The notes under the pieces were generated by a model. That model ran no database searches and was not told where the DNA came from. It saw only the letters and a list, made by a program, of their open reading frames with translations. A stretch of DNA of 64,000 bases from the NCBI GenBank assembly GCA_026018925.1, contig JAKSZU010000012.1, forward strand, positions 50,325,207 to 50,389,206, read 5' to 3'. Shown in pieces: positions 12,201 through 20,233 of this stretch (position 1 is the first letter of the stretch; each line of letters opens with the position of its first letter). A program made the translations under genes and the position numbers. This DNA is from Tupaia tana. Lineage: Eukaryota > Chordata > Mammalia > Scandentia > Tupaiidae.

Positions 12201-15200
12201 GTGCATGCCCAAGATCCCGAGAGGAGAATGGAGGAGAAGGGACTGCAGCATGGCCATCCCCGCTGGCGGGTGATTTCTCGCTTTCTGTCTCTCTTTCTCT
12301 GTCTGGCGAGCACACGCGCCCTATGGCAAAAACCTCTCCCCCCCACAAAAAAAAAAAAAAAAAAGAATAATTAAGGCCTAGATTGTGCAGCTAGACTCTC
12401 TGGGTTCAAATCTTGTCCTTCCTACTTACTAAGTATAATTGTGGGTATATTACTTAACTATGCTGCAATTTACTCATCTAGTGGTAAAACCCTAAAATAA
12501 AGATAATAAGAACTCAAAGGGCCAGATGGTAACACAGTGATAAAAACTTCTGCGAGGCAGATTCATGTGGAAAGGTTCCCTGTTCAAGCACAGAGACCTT
12601 ACTAACTACACCAGACTTACTCTTGCTCATGATCTGATCTGGGTCTGGCTGAAGTCTGGGGATGGATTGCAGCATTGACTTTGTTGGAGGTGGTTATCTC
12701 TCACATACAGATGCACTCATGCAAAAAAATAAACTTTTTTTTTTTTTTTAGTTTTTTGCTATAGGGAATATGCACTTGCCTGAGAGAGGCAGAGAGAGGG
12801 AAAGCAACAAATTACGCCCCCCACCACCAGGTGGGACGGTCACACTTCAATCCTTTCTCCTCTATGCTCTTCCTGGGATTTGGGCACACACACACATACT
12901 AGTTGCAATTTTTAAGGTGCCAAGTCTGGGATTTGAACTGTGGTCAGCTATGTGGAAATCCAGCACTTCAATTACCATGCCACCTGCTTACACTAAGAAA
13001 TAATTTTTTATAAAAGAAGATAAGGACTCAAGATATTTGTTATTTGTTTTCTTAAAAATATTTATTTAATTACACTTGATATTATTTTATTTATTATTAT
13101 CTTTTTAATTTGACCAGAAAGAGAAGCGAGAAAGCAAGCCACCAGGTCTGGGACTCGAACTGTGGTCAGCCACGTGGGAATCCAGCATAATTGTTATTTG
13201 TTTAGATATGGTGGGTAAGGGAGAGAGGAGAATCAAAGATTCCTAGTTTTCAGACTTGAGCAACTGAGTGAATGTGATATCCTATTTTGAACTAAAAAAT
13301 AGGGAAGTTTGGGGAGAGTGGAGCATAATGATTAGTTCTTTTTTTTTTTTTTTTAATTTGTTAGAGGGCATGTTTAACCACCAGAGAGAGAAAGTGCAAA
13401 AGCAACCCCATGATGGACACTGGTCATGCCACTACCGCTTCTCCATTTCTCCTTTTAGGATTTGGGGCACGCATGCACATGTACCTGGCTTTTTTTTTTT
13501 TTTTTAGAGGTTTTCGCTATAGGGCACGTGTGCTCGCCAGACAGACAGAGAGACAGAAAGCGAGAAATCACCCCCCAGGGGGGATGGTCACACCGCAATC
13601 CCTTCTCCTCCATTCTCCTCTCGGGATCTTGGGCACACACGCACACGCGCCCGGCATGAGTTTTAAGCCACCGGGTCCAGGACGCGAACCTCAGTAGACT
13701 ACGTGGGAGTCCAGTGACATAGCCATTACGCTAACTGCTGGTTCCCTTTTTTTTTTTTTTTTTTTAAGAGGTTTTTGCTATAGGGGCATGAGCTCACCAG
13801 AAAGACAGAGACAGAGAGACAGAAAGCGAGAAATCACCCCCCAGAGGGATGGCCATGCCACAATCCTTTCTCCTCCATTCTCCTCTCGGGATCTTGGGCA
13901 CACACATACACACACACATGCCTGGCATGAGTTTAAGCCGCCAGGTCTGGGACTCGAACTGTAGTTGACCACATGGGAGTCCAGCGACATAGCCATTACA
14001 CCAATTGCTGGTCCCCCTGGCATGTTTTTTAAGCCTCAGGATCCAAGACATGAACTGTGCAGTCAGCCATGTGGCACACTTAACTACCACACTGCTGTCT
14101 GGCCTGATAAGTTTATTTTTCGGAAAGACTGCACTGGAGGTTCTTGTGAGGCATCCGTAGAGGCTGTGTTAGACTTTATATCTCAGGTAGAATAGCTAGG
14201 CAGCAGTGTGGATCTGGGAAGATCCACATCATCAGGAAGCCTTTGGTAACTGAAGCCACAGGTGAGACTGAGTGAGATCGCCCAGGAAGTACCCATAAAA
14301 TGAGAAGCCTCGGGACGAGCAGGTGGTATGGTGTTTAAGACGCCGGACACTCCCACATGGCCAACCACGGTTCGAATCCTGGACCTGATGGCTTGCTTTC
14401 TCGCACTCTCTTTCTCTCTGTGTATCTCTCTCTAGTCAAATTTAAATAAATGAATGAATAAATAAAAATAAACAACTTTTTTTTAAAAAATGAGAAGCTC
14501 AGAACAGACCACTGCATGGTAGGTAGTAGCTAGAGCTCCAGAGAGTTGAACCATTATTGTCTGCCTCCAAAGCCCATGCTCCTGCTACACCTCGAGCTGC
14601 TTCTGTAAACTTTTTGAACTCTCGTGTAAGTCAATAAAATTTATTTAGTCAGGTCAGCCTCGGTATGGTGGCTAAAGTGGTTAGACCCCACATGTCCAAC
14701 TGTGTGCTTCAAGTCCTGGACCCGTTGGCTTGAAAGACACACCAGACGCACACACCTGCATGTGTGCATGCTTGTGTAAAACCTGAGAGAATGGAGGAGA
14801 GGGGACTGCAGCATGGCCATCCTCCCAGGAGGTGATCTATCACTCTTCCTCCCTCTTTCTCTCTCTGGTGAGTTTATGTACCCTATAGCAAACTAAAAAG
14901 GAAAGACAAACATGCCTAGCATTTGTGCATGTATGCCTAAAATCCCAAGAGGAGAATGGAGAAGAGATCATGACATGGCTATCTTCCCTGAGGTGTGCTC
15001 TCTCACTTACCTACTGTCTCTCTGGAAAACACACACGCCTTATGGTAAAGATTACAAAAGGAAAAAATTATTCAAAGAGTATTTGATCCTCTACTTTGTG
15101 TCAGCATTGAATATACCTCAGTGAGCAAGATAGACATGATCCCTGTCCTCACAGCTTAGTCTAGTTAAGTAGATGGACAATACAGATTGGTAAGTGCTAT

Positions 15201-18200
15201 GATAGCTAGAGTACTTCTGTGTCCAAGAGCACCTAACCCAGACTTGTGGTGGGTGGAAGAAGGCTTTCTTTTTTTTTACTTTTTTTTTTTTTTAATAGAG
15301 ATTTTTGCTGTAGGGTGCATGTGCTCACCAGAGACAAAAAGTGAGAAATCACCCCTCCGGGGGTATGGCCACACCACACTCCCTTCTCCTTTTGGGATTT
15401 TGGGTATGTATACACATGCACCTGGCATGAGTTTTAAGCTGCTGAGTTTAGGACTCGAACCACAGTTGACTACATGGGAGTCCAGCGATGTACCCATTAC
15501 ACCATCTGCTAGTTCCTCTTTATTTATTTATTTTAAAATATTTTTGCCATAGGTCAATGCACTTACCCAGAGACAGAAAGGGAAAGTGAAAAATCACCCC
15601 TCAGGGCGATGGCCATACCACAATCCCTTTTTCCTCTTCCTCTCAGGATTTTGGGCACACATGCCCACATGCCCAGCATGATTTTCAAGACTCCAGCTGG
15701 GACTTAAACTGCAATTGGCCATGTGGGAATCCAGCATCTTAACCACCATGCCACCTCCTGGCTCCACTCTCCAAAAAAAATTTTTTATAGATATTTTGCT
15801 GTAGGGTATGTGCGCTCACCAGACAGCAAAAGACAGAGAGACAGAAAGCGAGTAATCACCCCCCAGGAGGGACAGCCATGTCACACTTCTCCATTCTTCT
15901 CGGGATTTTGGGCACGCACACACATGTACCCAGCGTTAAGTTTCAAGCTGTCAGGTCCAGGACTCAAACCACAGATGACCATGTGGGAGTCCAATGCCTT
16001 AACCACTACACCACCTGCTGGCCCCTCCAAGAATTTTAATAAAAGGTAATGGCAGAAGGTTCCAGGCAGGCAGAAGAAACAAATTCCTTTTAATTTTTAT
16101 TTATTATGATTATTTTAAAGTTTGACCAGAGAGAGGGAAAGTGAGAAAGCAAGCCACCAGGTCTGGGACTTGAACTGCAGTTGGTCATGTAGGAGTCCAG
16201 CACCTTAACCACCATGCCTCCTGCCTGCCCCTTCTCCCTTTTCTTTAAGTTGCATGGAGGAAAAATAAAAAGGGTAGCAATGTCTATGCTTAGCCCATGA
16301 ATATACCAGTCTACATGAAATAACATTTGAATTTCCCTCCAGGTGAGGCAGTCCCAGCACACTGCTGCATCCTGTCAGCCTGTAGTCCTTTCTTCACAGA
16401 GCGCCTGGAGCGGGAGAGGCCAGCCCAGGGCCGGAAGGTGGTGCTGGAGCTAGGGGGCCTGAAGATCAGGACACTTAGGAAGCTGGTAGACTTCCTATAC
16501 ACCTCAGAGATGGAAGTATCTCGAGAAGAAGCCCAGGATGTGCTTTCTGCTGCCCGTCAGCTCCGTGTTTCTGAGCTAGAATCTCTTCAGCTAGAGGGAG
16601 GAAAGTTGGTAAAGGCCCCACAGGGCCGAAGACTGAACCGAGAATGCCTACAGCCACCAAGTACTGCACCAATCTCTGCCAGAGTGGTAGCACCCAGCCG
16701 CCGCCCTCGAACTCCACTGCCTGTTACTCCAACTCCCTGTCCTCTTGGAGCAGTAAGACTGAAGTCCTCGGGGAATGAAGAGAGATCTCAGGAGAGAAGC
16801 AACAGACAGAATGCAGAGGCCTTGTCTGGCACTCTTTTGCTGAAGAGAAAGGCCAGAGCCTACCCAATGCCACAAGAAAAAAGCTCTTCACCATCAAGCC
16901 ACAGTCAGGGGCATAAGGAAAACAAAAATGACTCTACCCTTGGCTCTGCAGCACTTTCTCCACCTAGCTCCTACCCCTCCGTGGATGAGCGACTGTTGCC
17001 CAGAAAGATCAGGCTAAGTCGCTCAAAGCCATCTCCTGATGTCTGTATCTCAAAGCCTTCCAGCATTTTAAGTGGACCCAGCTCAGTGCCCACAGCCCCT
17101 GGCCGACGTCTTTGGCGGCAGAAAAGTGTAAGTAAAGCAGCACCAGAGGACAAGCAGAAACCAGGAACCAGTCCTTTACAGAGCACCCCAAGTCCATCTG
17201 GTCTTGGAAAGACAGGTGGGAGCAAGAAGCGGAGTCCTGAAGTCGGGGGACCCCACTCTGACTCTGTAGAGGAGGGGCAGGTTGGGAGAGTGAAACTTCG
17301 TAAGATTGTCAATGGGACCTGCTGGGAGGTGGTACAAGAGCCTCCTCTCAGAAATTCTCAAGATAGCTTTCAGCTCCCAGAAGCTGGAAGAGACTTAAAA
17401 GAGCCTCCAGGGACTCATCCACCCTCAGTTAATGAGCAGGAAATGTCAACTGCTAGAACAGAACCATGTCAGGACTTCCCTGGGTGTTCTAGGCTACAAG
17501 ACATATTGCTCTCTGCCAGCCACTCTCCAGATCACCCAGTGATGAAGTCCAAGTTTGGGTCCAGTCCAGAACTGGTAGGGAAGGAACCTGTGCTGGACAT
17601 TGACTGCAGAGAGCCCTATACATTTGACACAGCCCTGCTTGGGCAGCCCTGTGAGGCTGAGGAATACCGGATCACAAGTGCTGCTGCAACTAGTGAGCTA
17701 GAGGAAATCCTGGATTTCATGCTCTGTGGCTCAGACATCGAGCCCCCCATAGGCTCTCTAGAAAGTCCAGAGGCTGAGGGCTGCACAACTCCTAATTATC
17801 ACCTGACAGAAACAGGAAAGGACTGGATTGAAGGGGAAGAATGGTGTTTGCCAGATATGGAACTCTGGCCCACGGAGCTCACAGGATCAGACAAGGAACC
17901 TGTTAGTGGAAACAAAGAACCAGTTGAACCTCTTAGCCCCCTTGTCATGCCCTCTGACATGAGTGAAGAAGTGCTTTCAGTGGGAGGCTCTTGGACTCCA
18001 AGCCTCGAAATTAGCAACTCCCAGCCACTGGATGGTCAGGGAGACAATCTTCTCCATGTTGATCCCCTTGATTCTCCTCAAAGGTCTTATGGTGGCCTCT
18101 CACCTCCCTGCTCAAACTGGGAGAGTGGACTAGAAGTATCCTTAGCTATGGATCAAGTATTATACCCTGTTTCAGAGACAGACAAGGAGATATCTGGTAA

Positions 18201-18357
18201 CTCTAAGCAGCGGAGCCCATTTCTTGCCAACTCTGAAGAGGAAGAGATTGATGTTGGGGACTGGACAGTAGAGGGGAAGCCAGTACTCACAAATATTCCA
18301 TCTGTACTACCTGATCCTTCCTCAGAATCAGATACAGAGGTAGATATACTAACGTAG
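2031..18357 (+). CDS. BTBD18: BTBD18, BTB domain-containing protein 18 (two coding exons: 2031-2154 and 16343-18357)
   Basis: Nuclear BTB protein; in mouse it is known to be needed for transcription of a subset of pachytene piRNA loci during spermatogenesis. The two exons join in phase (G|GT, glycine) and give 712 residues, the usual length. The BTB/POZ fold is at about residues 30-105: FCDVLLQAEG, VPAHCCILSACSPFF, LRKLVDFLYTSEM and AQDVLSAARQLRV. The rest (about 550 residues) is low-complexity Ser/Pro and acidic sequence with basic patches (LPRKIRLSRSKPSP, GRVKLRKIVNGTCWEVV), a conserved block EEILDFMLCGSDIEPP and an acidic end EEEEIDVGDW..SESDTEVDILT. No zinc fingers follow the BTB, unlike ZBTB proteins. 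The stop is TAG at 18355-18357. The single intron of 14188 bp is filled with about 45 SINEs. The gene is convergent with SELENOH. Confidence 0.96.
2486..2663 (+). mobile_element. SINE-A copy
   Basis: Forward SINE-A with T+ tail (aataaataattctt), flanked by agaactaaaaac on both sides (target duplication). Confidence 0.92.
2684..2818 (+). mobile_element. SINE-A copy, internally deleted
   Basis: The head jumps from aaatggtgtg straight to accaaccatggttcaag, losing the middle of the tRNA-like part including most of the region between the A and B boxes. Confidence 0.85.
2892..3130 (+). mobile_element. SINE-B copy, diverged
   Basis: Forward SINE-B with gctggactcctacatagccgac, gaggagaatggagaaggg and catcccccctggggag. 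Confidence 0.88.
3232..3486 (+). mobile_element. SINE-B copy
   Basis: Forward SINE-B, flanked by a target duplication aactaaatacca. A second SINE-B follows immediately. Confidence 0.93.
3499..3728 (+). mobile_element. SINE-B copy
   Basis: Forward SINE-B with a short deletion in the head (agcagtatgtggctg). Confidence 0.9.
3731..4180 (+). mobile_element. SINE-B copy split by a SINE-A
   Basis: Forward SINE-B whose body is interrupted at 3911-4086; both halves align with the family consensus on either side of the insertion. Confidence 0.92.
3911..4086 (-). mobile_element. SINE-A nested in SINE-B
   Basis: Reverse SINE-A flanked by ctggtgggtgatttctt (3894-3910 and 4087-4103), a 17-base duplication of SINE-B body sequence. 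It shows that A was active after this B copy inserted. Confidence 0.93.
4189..4455 (+). mobile_element. SINE-B copy
   Basis: Well-preserved forward SINE-B with many CpG; target duplication around ataaataaagg. Confidence 0.93.
4480..4514. repeat. (TA)n(CA)n microsatellite
   Basis: About nine TA units followed by CA/CATA units. Confidence 0.95.
4570..4795 (+). mobile_element. SINE-D copy (tRNA-like plus 7SL-like)
   Basis: The second half reads tgtgcctgtaatcctagctg then ctgggaggctggggg and gattgcaac, the Alu/7SL right-domain order. It ends in a pyrimidine stretch and aataaac. The first half resembles no Alu left arm. Confidence 0.65.
4805..5081 (+). mobile_element. SINE-B copy
   Basis: Forward SINE-B with diverged head and a long A tail (about 30 A). 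Confidence 0.9.
5083..5255 (+). mobile_element. SINE-C copy, degraded
   Basis: cagtggcaaagtgataaaaa, ctctgcaaggcagac, ttgcatccagaggcccat and atgatctaggctagctgg match, loosely, the same order in the copy at 12519. Weak by itself. Confidence 0.5.
5298..5406 (+). mobile_element. SINE-B, body deleted
   Basis: Head up to acccggtagcttaact is fused directly to the tail ctctccaaaaaa; the whole unique body is missing. Flanked by ttaaggg. Confidence 0.85.
5409..5652 (+). mobile_element. SINE-B copy
   Basis: Forward SINE-B, complete. Confidence 0.92.
5672..5728 (+). mobile_element. SINE-B head fragment
   Basis: Only the first about 55 bases (agatggtgtaatggttatgt) are present before the next SINE begins. 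Confidence 0.7.
5729..6176 (+). mobile_element. SINE-B' copy split by a SINE-B
   Basis: Forward copy interrupted inside its C/G region; it resumes with cctcactttctctctctg and ends in a tail that has grown into a microsatellite. Confidence 0.88.
5893..6125 (-). mobile_element. SINE-B nested in SINE-B'
   Basis: Reverse SINE-B starting at ttatagggcacatgcac (its A tail is missing) and ending tgctggtccct. The lost tail suggests a deletion or recombination at the C-rich junction. Confidence 0.88.
6176..6247. repeat. (AAAT)n-(GATA)n microsatellite
   Basis: About five AAAT units then about eleven GATA units, grown from a SINE A-tail. Confidence 0.97.
6255..6473 (-). mobile_element. SINE-B' copy
   Basis: Old reverse copy: ggatggccattccaca, cattctcctcctaggatttt, tttttcaag, ending ccactggctgga. 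Confidence 0.85.
6474..6562 (-). mobile_element. SINE-B' head fragment
   Basis: Only the head half (tttttcaagctactagggcc to agggccaaccca). Confidence 0.7.
6576..6818 (-). mobile_element. SINE-B' copy
   Basis: Old reverse copy ending accactggctggccta. Confidence 0.88.
6820..6863. repeat. (ATT)n microsatellite
   Basis: About fifteen ATT units at the tail of a reverse SINE. Confidence 0.95.
6864..7099 (-). mobile_element. SINE-B' copy
   Basis: Reverse copy with cttaaccactatgccacc and gtcggccatttgggagtcc head. Confidence 0.9.
7101..7324 (-). mobile_element. SINE-B' copy
   Basis: Old, much diverged reverse copy. Confidence 0.8.
7333..7610 (-). mobile_element. SINE-B copy
   Basis: Reverse copy with a (GACA)n expansion; flanked by agattc on both sides. 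Confidence 0.92.
7798..8049 (-). mobile_element. SINE-B copy, young
   Basis: Reverse SINE-B with most CpG intact (ctatagggcgcgtgcgctcg), flanked by agtaactgtgcagt on both sides. Confidence 0.95.
8084..8512 (+). mobile_element. SINE-A split by a SINE-B
   Basis: Forward SINE-A interrupted in its middle; resumes at ctggaggtctgctttttcac. Confidence 0.9.
8170..8445 (-). mobile_element. SINE-B nested in SINE-A
   Basis: Reverse SINE-B; flanked by ctggaggcttgcttt and ctggaggtctgcttt. With the reverse case at 3911 this shows that A and B were active over the same period. A run of 14 G replaces the usual G6. Confidence 0.92.
8511..8718 (+). mobile_element. SINE-B' copy, internally deleted
   Basis: The head reaches gtcctggacctag and then jumps to cccaagatcctgggagg; long TC tract near the end. 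Confidence 0.88.
8720..8947 (+). mobile_element. SINE-B' copy
   Basis: Forward old copy with shortened head. Confidence 0.85.
8985..9116 (+). mobile_element. SINE-A copy
   Basis: Forward copy with short tail. Confidence 0.9.
9119..9346 (+). mobile_element. SINE-B copy
   Basis: Forward copy; small deletion in the C/G region. Confidence 0.9.
9363..9552 (+). mobile_element. SINE-A copy
   Basis: Full forward copy with target duplication agagtgacataac on both sides, one of the clearest in the window. Confidence 0.95.
9800..10062 (+). mobile_element. SINE-B' copy
   Basis: Forward old copy with (GAA)n tail. Confidence 0.9.
10078..10333 (+). mobile_element. SINE-B copy
   Basis: Forward copy flanked by ttatattga. 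Confidence 0.92.
10530..10727 (-). mobile_element. SINE-B'/A-type copy, diverged
   Basis: Reverse copy with a tgctatagggcctgtgtgct tail but little of the B body; head ends acctacttgcccta. Confidence 0.75.
10757..10890 (-). mobile_element. SINE-A copy
   Basis: Reverse copy flanked by ggaggct. Confidence 0.9.
10961..11198 (+). mobile_element. SINE-B' copy
   Basis: Forward old copy with poly(A) end. Confidence 0.85.
11286..11529 (+). mobile_element. SINE-B' copy
   Basis: Forward old copy (aaaacacactggacatgtgt, ccaacaggacagaaaaatgg). Confidence 0.82.
11530..12067 (-). mobile_element. SINE-B' split by a SINE-B
   Basis: Reverse copy interrupted at 11658-11921; resumes with ccttctcctccattttcttc. 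Confidence 0.9.
11658..11921 (-). mobile_element. SINE-B nested in SINE-B'
   Basis: Reverse SINE-B flanked by cccttctc..cc, a duplicated piece of the host SINE. Confidence 0.92.
12096..12364 (+). mobile_element. SINE-B copy
   Basis: Forward, well preserved, with a C8 run before the A tail. Confidence 0.93.
12370..12510 (+). mobile_element. MIR-like ancient SINE
   Basis: gcagctagactctctgggtt, cctacttactaagtat, ttacttaactatgctgcaat, ttactcatctagtgg match the forward MIR order. Confidence 0.75.
12519..12735 (+). mobile_element. SINE-C copy
   Basis: gggccagatggtaacacagt head, ctctgcgaggcagattcat-like centre, gttcaagcacagagacctta, then ggggatggattgcagcattg and a tail with aataaac. Confidence 0.65.
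12737..12990 (-). mobile_element. SINE-B' copy
   Basis: Reverse old copy. Confidence 0.88.
13050..13186 (-). mobile_element. SINE-A copy, head truncated
   Basis: Reverse copy whose 5' end stops at gtgggaatccagca, about 30 bases short of the usual start, yet flanked by ttgttatttgttt on both sides; a 5'-truncated insertion. Confidence 0.88.
13491..13746 (-). mobile_element. SINE-B nested copy 1
   Basis: Reverse young SINE-B, complete with poly(T) and tgctggttccc end. Confidence 0.94.
13747..14014 (-). mobile_element. SINE-B nested copy 2
   Basis: Second reverse SINE-B directly abutting copy 1; probably one inserted into the poly(T) or the end of the other. Confidence 0.94.
14311..14486 (+). 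mobile_element. SINE-A copy
   Basis: Forward copy flanked by aaatgagaagc. Confidence 0.93.
14653..14903 (+). mobile_element. SINE-B' copy
   Basis: Forward old copy. Confidence 0.87.
14909..15066 (+). mobile_element. SINE-B', 5'-truncated
   Basis: Begins in the body at atgcctagcatttgtgcatg; no tRNA-like head. Confidence 0.83.
15067..15268 (+). repeat. Ancient repeat fragment
   Basis: tttgtgtcagcattgaatat, gagcaagatagacatgatcc, ctgtcctcacagcttagtct and gtaagtgctatgatag follow the 5' part of the same ancient element noted at 7611. Class not assigned. Confidence 0.5.
15269..15518 (-). mobile_element. SINE-B copy
   Basis: Reverse copy. Confidence 0.9.
15519..15764 (-). mobile_element. SINE-B' copy
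   Basis: Reverse old copy. Confidence 0.88.
15780..16024 (-). mobile_element. SINE-B' copy
   Basis: Reverse copy. Confidence 0.9.
16087..16230 (-). mobile_element. SINE-A copy
   Basis: Reverse copy ending about 110 bases before the BTBD18 acceptor. Confidence 0.9.
16343..18357 (+). CDS. BTBD18: BTBD18 last exon, coding part
   Basis: Acceptor tttccctccag; open from GTGAGGCAG through 671 codons to TAG. It carries most of the BTB domain and the whole C-terminal region. Confidence 0.97.
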
Positions 18358-18640
18358 TGGAGTGGGGAGGGCAGTTTGGGGCTCTGGGAGGGTGAAGAGT
18401 GTTGCCTAGCAAGTTTATTAGCAGAGAAAACTAGTATATGCTCTCCCCTCTTAGGAAGAGGCATTGTACCCCTAGCTTTTTATAGATCCCTTCTTCCTTT
18501 TCCCAGGCCTTAGAAGCCAGGCAGAAGTCAAGTAGTACTATTGGTGGAAAATTATGAATGTGAGTTCTCTTACTTTTTTGTAATCTATTTTCCAGATAGT
18601 GATAAGTGAAACAATAAACAGTGTGGTCCCCAATTCCAGT
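18358..18640 (+). other. BTBD18: BTBD18 3' UTR
   Basis: Single-copy sequence between the TAG and the first strong AATAAA. Confidence 0.7.
18613..18618 (+). terminator. BTBD18: BTBD18 poly(A) signal candidate
   Basis: AATAAA followed about 10 bases later by a GT-rich stretch (cagtgtggtcc). No SINE is present here. Confidence 0.6.
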
Positions 18641-18941
18641 CTTAGGTAACAGCCAAGGCCAAGGTCTTTCAGGTCATGGCAGTTGTGAGAAAGAACGTCT
18701 GTGGTGGGGTTGTGTTGGAGAAAATGTTCCAGATGACAGTATCAAGCAGCAATGGGCAGAGCACTAAGTGAATGGAAGCAATGGCACATTGTCCAGCGCC
18801 TAAAGGGTGGGGGTGGGTCTTATTAATTTACTAGTCTAAAAAGTCTAGATAAACTTCCACAGGGGCCAGAAAGGTGTACTTCTGGCATTGTGTCTAAAAA
18901 GTGAACTGAAGATACAGCTGCTTTTTAAAAAAAAGTATTTA

Positions 18942-19018
18942 CTCAGAAGCTAAGCAGAGTCAGGCCTGGTTAGTACTTGGATGGGAGACCCGTGGGAATA
19001 CTAGGTGCTGTAGGCTTT
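18942..19018 (+). pseudogene. 5S rRNA retropseudogene, 5'-truncated
   Basis: agaagctaagcag, cctggttagtacttggatgg, gagacc, gggaatac and ggtgctgtaggcttt match mammalian 5S rRNA from about position 45 to the 3' end, with a few substitutions and a small deletion in the GACCGCCTG region. An A-rich tail follows, and tatttact flanks both ends (18936-18943 and 19040-19047), which points to LINE-mediated retroposition. The internal promoter (box A to box C) is mostly kept but there is no 5' half, so it is not a gene. Confidence 0.93.
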
Positions 19019-19197
19019 AAAAAAGAAAGGAAAAAAAATTATTTACTTTGTTCCCTTAGTTTTTACAAGTATTTCGCATGCTTTACCAGAAACCCTAGGT
19101 GTTCCAGGCCAGATGACGACTTTGCATGATGACAAATACAAGGACCACCAACTCCAAAAGGCTGGCTTTGTCCATACCTTAATATAAGATTATGTTT

Positions 19198-19443
19198 GGG
19201 AACCAGCAGTTGGCGTAATGGACTCCCATTATGTCGCTGGACTCCCACGTAGTCGACCGTGATTCGCGTCCCAGACCCTGTGGCTTAAAACTCACACCGG
19301 GCGCGTGTCCCGAGAGGAGAATGAAGGAGAAGGGATAGCGGTGTGACCATCCCCCCTGGGGGATGATTTCTCGCTTTCTGTCTCTATATCTCTCTGTCTG
19401 GCGAGCGCACGCGCCCTATAGCGAAAACCTCTCCAAAAAAAAA
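19198..19443 (+). mobile_element. SINE-B copy, young
   Basis: Forward copy with ccctatagcgaaaacctctcc. It contains a small internal duplication (ggactcccattatgtcgctggactccc) and lacks part of the gcatgtgcgtgcgtgc region. It sits between the convergent BTBD18 and SELENOH ends. Confidence 0.94.
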
Positions 19444-19499
19444 AGCGAGAAATACAAGATTAAGTTTTACTTTATTACTCAAATACTTTTTTTTCAACT

Positions 19500-19505
19500 T
19501 TTATT
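19500..19505 (-). terminator. SELENOH: SELENOH poly(A) signal candidate
   Basis: AATAAA on the minus strand about 60 bases past the SECIS-like hairpin; another AATAAA lies at 19471-19476. Confidence 0.55.
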
Positions 19506-19559
19506 AAAACAAACCAAATCCAGTAACTTCCAATGCCTTACTAAAGGGTTGCCTCACAG

Positions 19560-19640
19560 CCAAACCATCATTTCTGGAGGGGAAGAAACCTTGGCTTCAG
19601 GCACATGACTGAAGTTTGGCCATGTCCCGTCATAAATGTC
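19560..19640 (-). promoter_or_regulatory. SELENOH: SECIS-like element in SELENOH 3' UTR
   Basis: On the minus strand the order is ATGAC (19629-19633), a GGCC arm, an AAA apical bulge, a small hairpin cttcag/ctgaag with an 8-base loop, GGTT pairing back, then TGAT (19567-19570). This gives the non-Watson-Crick quartet ATGA/TGAT about 60 bases apart with unpaired A's, as in type 2 SECIS. It would recruit SECISBP2 and eEFSec to decode the TGA in exon 2. Pairing was judged by eye. Confidence 0.75.
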
Positions 19641-20233
19641 CCTTCAACATCACCAGGAAAGGCTGCAAAAATGAGAAAGGAAAGATTATTAGGAAGTCAC
19701 ACTCATTCCCACCTCACAAATCCACTGGTTCACGGATTGCACTCTTCCCCCAGATACGGTCAAATTCTGTGACTAGGAGTGACTTACTGTAGTACGGTGT
19801 TATTACATGGCACTACTAACACTGAGAACACACAAGGAACCCTCACCTCCCAAAAAGGAACAGTATAGGGGTAAATATACAAAAGGAACAAAGATTTTTG
19901 CCAGTAAGGGGGGAAAAACACTCATACGAATGTAAAACCATGTCAAGTTTTATTAAACTCAACCTCCATCTCAAAGGACACAAACCTTCTATAAAGATTC
20001 ATTTACATCACTAACATAACTTAGGTCAAAGACAATGAAATGAAAGAGTTAAGTTAGCAAAGGTCATACTCCGTAGGAAAACACTTTTCCCCCACAGATC
20101 CTGCCTGACAAGAGTTCTAACATTATGGGATGCTTTGCAAGGAGCCACACCGATGATTCCCGCCCTTCCTCAATACCCCTCTCCCCACGCTCCCCCATTT
20201 CAAACCTCAGCATGAGGACTGGTTCAAACCGCC

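Larger units (their letters stand above)
7611..13336 (+). repeat. Remnants of one long ancient repeat, exploded by SINEs
   Basis: Unique-looking segments at 7612-7785, 9556-9795, 10336-10525, 10891-10960, 11199-11285 and 13187-13330 resemble, in order, parts of one ancient element familiar from many mammalian introns (ttaagtgagatctgaaagta, ttttaagcaggaggccatta, ggaggctgtttttaatccaa, gagcaactgagtgaatgtga). Class not assigned from memory. Confidence 0.45.
13339..14107 (-). mobile_element. SINE-B' host of a triple stack
   Basis: Old reverse copy cut at cctggc; the rest resumes at 14015 (cctggcatgttttttaagcc). Confidence 0.9.
2155..16342 (+). other. BTBD18: BTBD18 intron, SINE-saturated
   Basis: Donor gtaaga and acceptor tttccctccag bound it. 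Apart from the listed SINEs it holds a MIR, two ancient repeat copies, microsatellites and short unassigned remnants. No coding exon was found inside; open frames here are translations of SINEs. Confidence 0.9.

Noticed and set aside
16971-17312. Minus-strand open frames inside BTBD18 exon 2
   Set aside because: Antisense shadows of a 2 kb coding exon.
18943-19018. Functional 5S rRNA gene
   Set aside because: The first 44 bases are absent and the tail and target duplication mark it as a retrocopy.
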